Shown piece by piece: positions 6,285 to 8,471 of a stretch of 8,471 nucleotides of DNA. Below the pieces are notes generated by a model. That model made no database searches. It saw only the letters and a list, made by a program, of their open reading frames with translations, and was not told where the DNA came from. The stretch's first letter is position 1. Each line of letters begins with the position of its first letter. Both the position numbers and the translations under genes were made by a program. The stretch comes from an uncultured Clostridia bacterium (GTDB lineage: Bacteria > Bacillota > Clostridia > Christensenellales > Borkfalkiaceae): positions 1 to 8,471 of the forward strand of contig CAMWWA010000046.1 in assembly GCA_947177825.1 (NCBI GenBank), given 5' to 3'.

Positions 6285-7081
6285 GAACCGCGCGCGCCTT
6301 TATCAAGAGAAACACGCTGGAAATTCTGCGCGACCCGCTGCAATATATTTTCTGCCTCGGCTTCCCCGTGGTGATGATTGTGCTCTTTCAGGTCATAAAC
6401 AAGTTTACGGCGGGCAACACGCCCGTGTTCGACGCGCCGTCGCTTATACCGGGAATAATAATGTTTTCGTTTACGTTCGTTATGCTGTCGGTCGCGCTGC
6501 TGACTTCCAAGGACAGGACTTCGGCGTTTCTCGTACGCCTGTACACGTCGCCTATGCGCACCGTCGATTTCGTGCTCGGCTACACCGTGCCCTGCTTCGT
6601 CGTAGGCGTTGGGCAGGAGGTCGTCTGCATTGCGTTCGGCTGGATTGTTTCGCTGATAGTCGGCGGTACGTATTTTTCGTTCGGCGCGGCGATGCTTTTA
6701 ATGATAGGTATGTTGCCTATACTTTTAATCTGCATATTCCTTGGCGTGTTGATAGGGAGCGTGCTCAACGACAAGGCGGCGCCCGGCATAACCTCGGTGC
6801 TTATCTCCGCGGCGGGCATACTGGGCGGAGCGTGGATGCCGCTGGACACTATGGGCGGATTCGAAACATTTTGCAGGGTGTTGCCCTTCTATCCGTCGGT
6901 GTATATCGGAAGAATAATTACGGGCGCAATGCACACGCCTATGGGCGCGGAGCCGCCTGCCGCTTATGCGTTTGACAGCGTTGCCGCGCTGGGATTTATT
7001 CCTATTGCGGTGTGCCTGGTTGCAAGCGTAATTTTGGCGGTGGTTGCGTTCAGACACAATATGAAAAGCGACAAAAAGTGA
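6281..7081 (+). CDS. ABC-2 type exporter, permease subunit
   Basis: This integral membrane protein of 266 residues is the usual size for an ABC-2 permease, and it partners with the ATPase encoded directly upstream. It opens with a short amphipathic stretch (FIKRNTLEILRDP) typical of the family. About six hydrophobic segments follow, near residues 22-41, 55-76, 97-123, 128-155, 164-182 and 236-258. A polar loop carries KDRTSAFLVRLYTSPM, the cytosolic contact region often seen in ABC-2 proteins (RLxxTPM-like). A soluble stretch between the fifth and sixth segments contains the FYPSVYIGR region. Two such subunits and two ATPases are expected per transporter. No accessory regulator, histidine kinase or biosynthetic gene lies beside it, so the cargo is unknown. 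It ends in TGA at 7079-7081, facing the convergent redox gene. Confidence 0.9.
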   Translation: MRTARAFIKRNTLEILRDPLQYIFCLGFPVVMIVLFQVINKFTAGNTPVFDAPSLIPGIIMFSFTFVMLSVALLTSKDRTSAFLVRLYTSPMRTVDFVLGYTVPCFVVGVGQEVVCIAFGWIVSLIVGGTYFSFGAAMLLMIGMLPILLICIFLGVLIGSVLNDKAAPGITSVLISAAGILGGAWMPLDTMGGFETFCRVLPFYPSVYIGRIITGAMHTPMGAEPPAAYAFDSVAALGFIPIAVCLVASVILAVVAFRHNMKSDKK

Positions 7082-7122
7082 TAAAAAACGCGTTAACCGC
7101 GGCATATTACGGGGTTAATTGC

Positions 7123-7158
7123 AAAAAAGGCGGCGGAAACGCGTGTTTCCGCCGCCTT
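7123..7158 (-). terminator. Intrinsic terminator of the flavodoxin-ferredoxin unit, probably bidirectional
   Basis: Arms 7127-7140 and 7145-7158 form a perfect 14-bp stem (AAGGCGGCGGAAAC and its complement) with the loop GCGT. Read on the minus strand the stem is followed by a run of T (complement of 7123-7128), so it terminates the minus-strand genes 12 bases after their stop. On the plus strand only a weak T-rich tract follows, so termination of the ABC operon here is plausible but weaker. Confidence 0.85.
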
Positions 7159-7169
7159 ACATATTGTAT

Positions 7170-8054
7170 TTATTCTTCGCTTTCCGCCGCCGAATTTATC
7201 CGCTCTTCGGCTTCTTTAAAGTATCTGGCGTAAGCTTTCTTGCAGTAATTTTCGTGTCCGTTCTTTTCGTTCGGGTCGCCGTCCTTAAAGGTGTAGGCGC
7301 CGTTCACGCGCCAGCCGTTCAGTAAACCTATCCTAATGCTGTCCTTGGGGCAGTGGAAGGAGCACCGCGCGCATATATAGCAATTGCCGCCGAATTTGGG
7401 CTTGCCGTTCTTCATTTTTATGTTGCCTGCGGGGCAGTTCTTGGCGCATATTCCGCACCCTACGCAGTTTTTAGTGGCTCTGTAGCCGACTCCGATAACG
7501 TGCGCGCCCCAGTGTTCGCAGCGCAATATCCACGCAAGAAAGTTGCCGAACGGCATCTTCTTTTCATGCCGCTCCACGCCGTTTAAGATGTCCGCGCAAT
7601 CAAGCGGAATAAGCTTTTTAGCCGTTTCCCACATTCTGTAAGCGGTGTGGTCGGTGTGGCGGAAAATCATATTGTACGGCATAACGTACTGGTATTCGTT
7701 TGCAACGTATACGCCGCGGCGCTTTAAAATCTTTTTGAGCTTGAGGGAGGAAACCCTGCTCATCTTTACGGGCTCGCCCGAAGACTTGAAGATGAACGCC
7801 CTGGTTACGTGCTTGTCGCCTTTGCGCGGCTTGGGCAGCGACTTTGCAAACTTCAACACAATCTGCGGCGCGTTGAACGAATGAATGGGGTAGCCGAAAC
7901 CGACCAGGTCGTACTGCGATAAGTCAACCTGTTCCTTATGCGGCAGTGGGAAGAGTTCGCACCCGTTGCCCTGTTCTTCGAAATTTTGCTTATAGGCTTT
8001 GGCAACCTTTTCGGTGTTGCCCGTGCCCGAAAAATAGAATATTGCTATTTTCAT
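7170..8054 (-). CDS. EFR1-type flavodoxin / 2[4Fe-4S] ferredoxin fusion protein
   Basis: A cytoplasmic electron-transfer protein of 294 residues. The N-terminal half is a flavodoxin-like domain with the FMN-phosphate loop SGTGNT (9-14) directly after the first strand (KIAIFYF), and a GFGYPIHSFNAP region likely to line the flavin. The C-terminal part carries two classical [4Fe-4S] motifs: Cys197-Cys200-Cys203-Cys207-Pro and Cys225-Cys228-Cys231-Cys235-Pro. NCBI names this architecture the EFR1 family ferrodoxin. It is common in anaerobic Clostridia, but partners and reaction are not established. The ATG at 8052-8054 overlaps the stop of the upstream minus-strand gene as TAATG, with no evident Shine-Dalgarno, so translation is probably coupled to that gene. 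Ends in TAA before a strong terminator. Confidence 0.92.
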   Translation of the reverse strand: MKIAIFYFSGTGNTEKVAKAYKQNFEEQGNGCELFPLPHKEQVDLSQYDLVGFGYPIHSFNAPQIVLKFAKSLPKPRKGDKHVTRAFIFKSSGEPVKMSRVSSLKLKKILKRRGVYVANEYQYVMPYNMIFRHTDHTAYRMWETAKKLIPLDCADILNGVERHEKKMPFGNFLAWILRCEHWGAHVIGVGYRATKNCVGCGICAKNCPAGNIKMKNGKPKFGGNCYICARCSFHCPKDSIRIGLLNGWRVNGAYTFKDGDPNEKNGHENYCKKAYARYFKEAEERINSAAESEE

Positions 8055-8471
8055 TATTTGTTCAGCTTATCGGCGTGCGCCTTGAATTTGTCGTCGAAGT
8101 AGTAAACGTAATCCTCGTCCTTACCGTGACTGTCGTACCAGATACGCGCAAAAATTCTGTCCGTCTTGGAAAGCCTGTCGAAATCCCATTTCCACTCGGT
8201 GTAAAGGGGGTTAATCCAGTGCCCCGCGCGAAGGACGGTGTAGGTATCGGCGGTAAACTTTTCGCCGTCTACCGTTTCCCAGTCCATTTTTTTGTATAAA
8301 TCGCCGTCAAAGCTGTCGGCGGTAAGGCACTTGCCTCCGTGCGCCGCCGCAACTGCCACAAGGTCGTCGGCGGTAATCTTGTCGTCGGGCTTGCTTATAT
8401 CGTAGCCGTACGCCTCGATATTTTCCTCGCTCGTCATAGGCACGGGGTCGGGTATTTCGACGGGAAGCTCG
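8054..8471 (-). CDS. Unrecognised protein, C-terminal part only (5' end beyond the window)
   Basis: The frame is open to the right edge and ends in TAA at 8054-8056, giving about 138 visible residues. A GTG at 8443 or ATG at 8437 could be taken as a start, but no Shine-Dalgarno precedes them and coding continues upstream (PVEIPDP), so the gene very likely starts off the window. I do not recognise the family. The visible part is rich in Asp, Lys and aromatic residues, with conspicuous blocks GGKCLTADSFDGDLY, LRAGHWINPLYTEWKWDFDR and KDEDYVYYFD. It has no membrane segment. An acidic, Pro-rich stretch at the visible start may be an interdomain linker. The 1-base overlap with the flavodoxin-ferredoxin gene suggests that both products are made together and may act in the same redox process. 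Confidence 0.7.
   Translation of the reverse strand, partial: ELPVEIPDPVPMTSEENIEAYGYDISKPDDKITADDLVAVAAAHGGKCLTADSFDGDLYKKMDWETVDGEKFTADTYTVLRAGHWINPLYTEWKWDFDRLSKTDRIFARIWYDSHGKDEDYVYYFDDKFKAHADKLNK

Noticed and set aside
7093..7118. Hairpin TTAACC/GGTTAA just after the permease gene as a terminator
   Set aside because: It has six outer pairs, a mismatch and two inner pairs, and no T tract follows. The 14-bp hairpin at 7127-7158 is the better candidate.

Overview
The window looks like chromosomal DNA from an uncultured, probably gut-associated, Clostridia-like Firmicute. This is inferred from the gene families (a modular BIG2/Fn3/PL1 pectate lyase, an EFR1-type flavodoxin-ferredoxin), purine-rich Shine-Dalgarno sites, a sigma-A-type promoter with exact consensus boxes, and a GC content near 50%. 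No 16S, tRNA, phage, IS or CRISPR sequence is visible, so placement stays at that level.

Layout, left to right. (1) A large secreted polysaccharide lyase family 1 enzyme on the + strand. Its 5' end lies off the window, and its upstream linker is interrupted by two TAG codons at 31-33 and 43-45. A strong intrinsic terminator follows. (2) A monocistronic P2A-type calcium ATPase on the + strand, with a palindrome in its leader and its own strong terminator. (3) A two-gene ABC-2 type exporter on the + strand (ATPase plus permease, overlapping by 4 bases). It is driven by a TTGACA-N17-TATAAT promoter decorated with an inverted repeat at the -35 and a CcpA/LacI-type palindrome at the predicted transcription start. 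(4) A convergent minus-strand pair: an unrecognised protein entering from the right edge, then an EFR1-type flavodoxin/2[4Fe-4S] ferredoxin whose ATG overlaps the upstream stop codon by one base. The pair ends at a GC-rich hairpin.

The units look independent. Each + strand unit is bounded by a hairpin, so no functional pathway linking pectin degradation, Ca2+ export, the exporter and the redox protein can be claimed. Nothing here is convincingly a new multi-gene system. The observations most worth following are the paired TAG codons in the lyase's N-terminal linker (recoding, nonsense mutation or assembly error), the elaborate control region of the ABC operon, the compositionally distinct C-terminal module of the lyase, and the unidentified gene coupled to the flavodoxin-ferredoxin.
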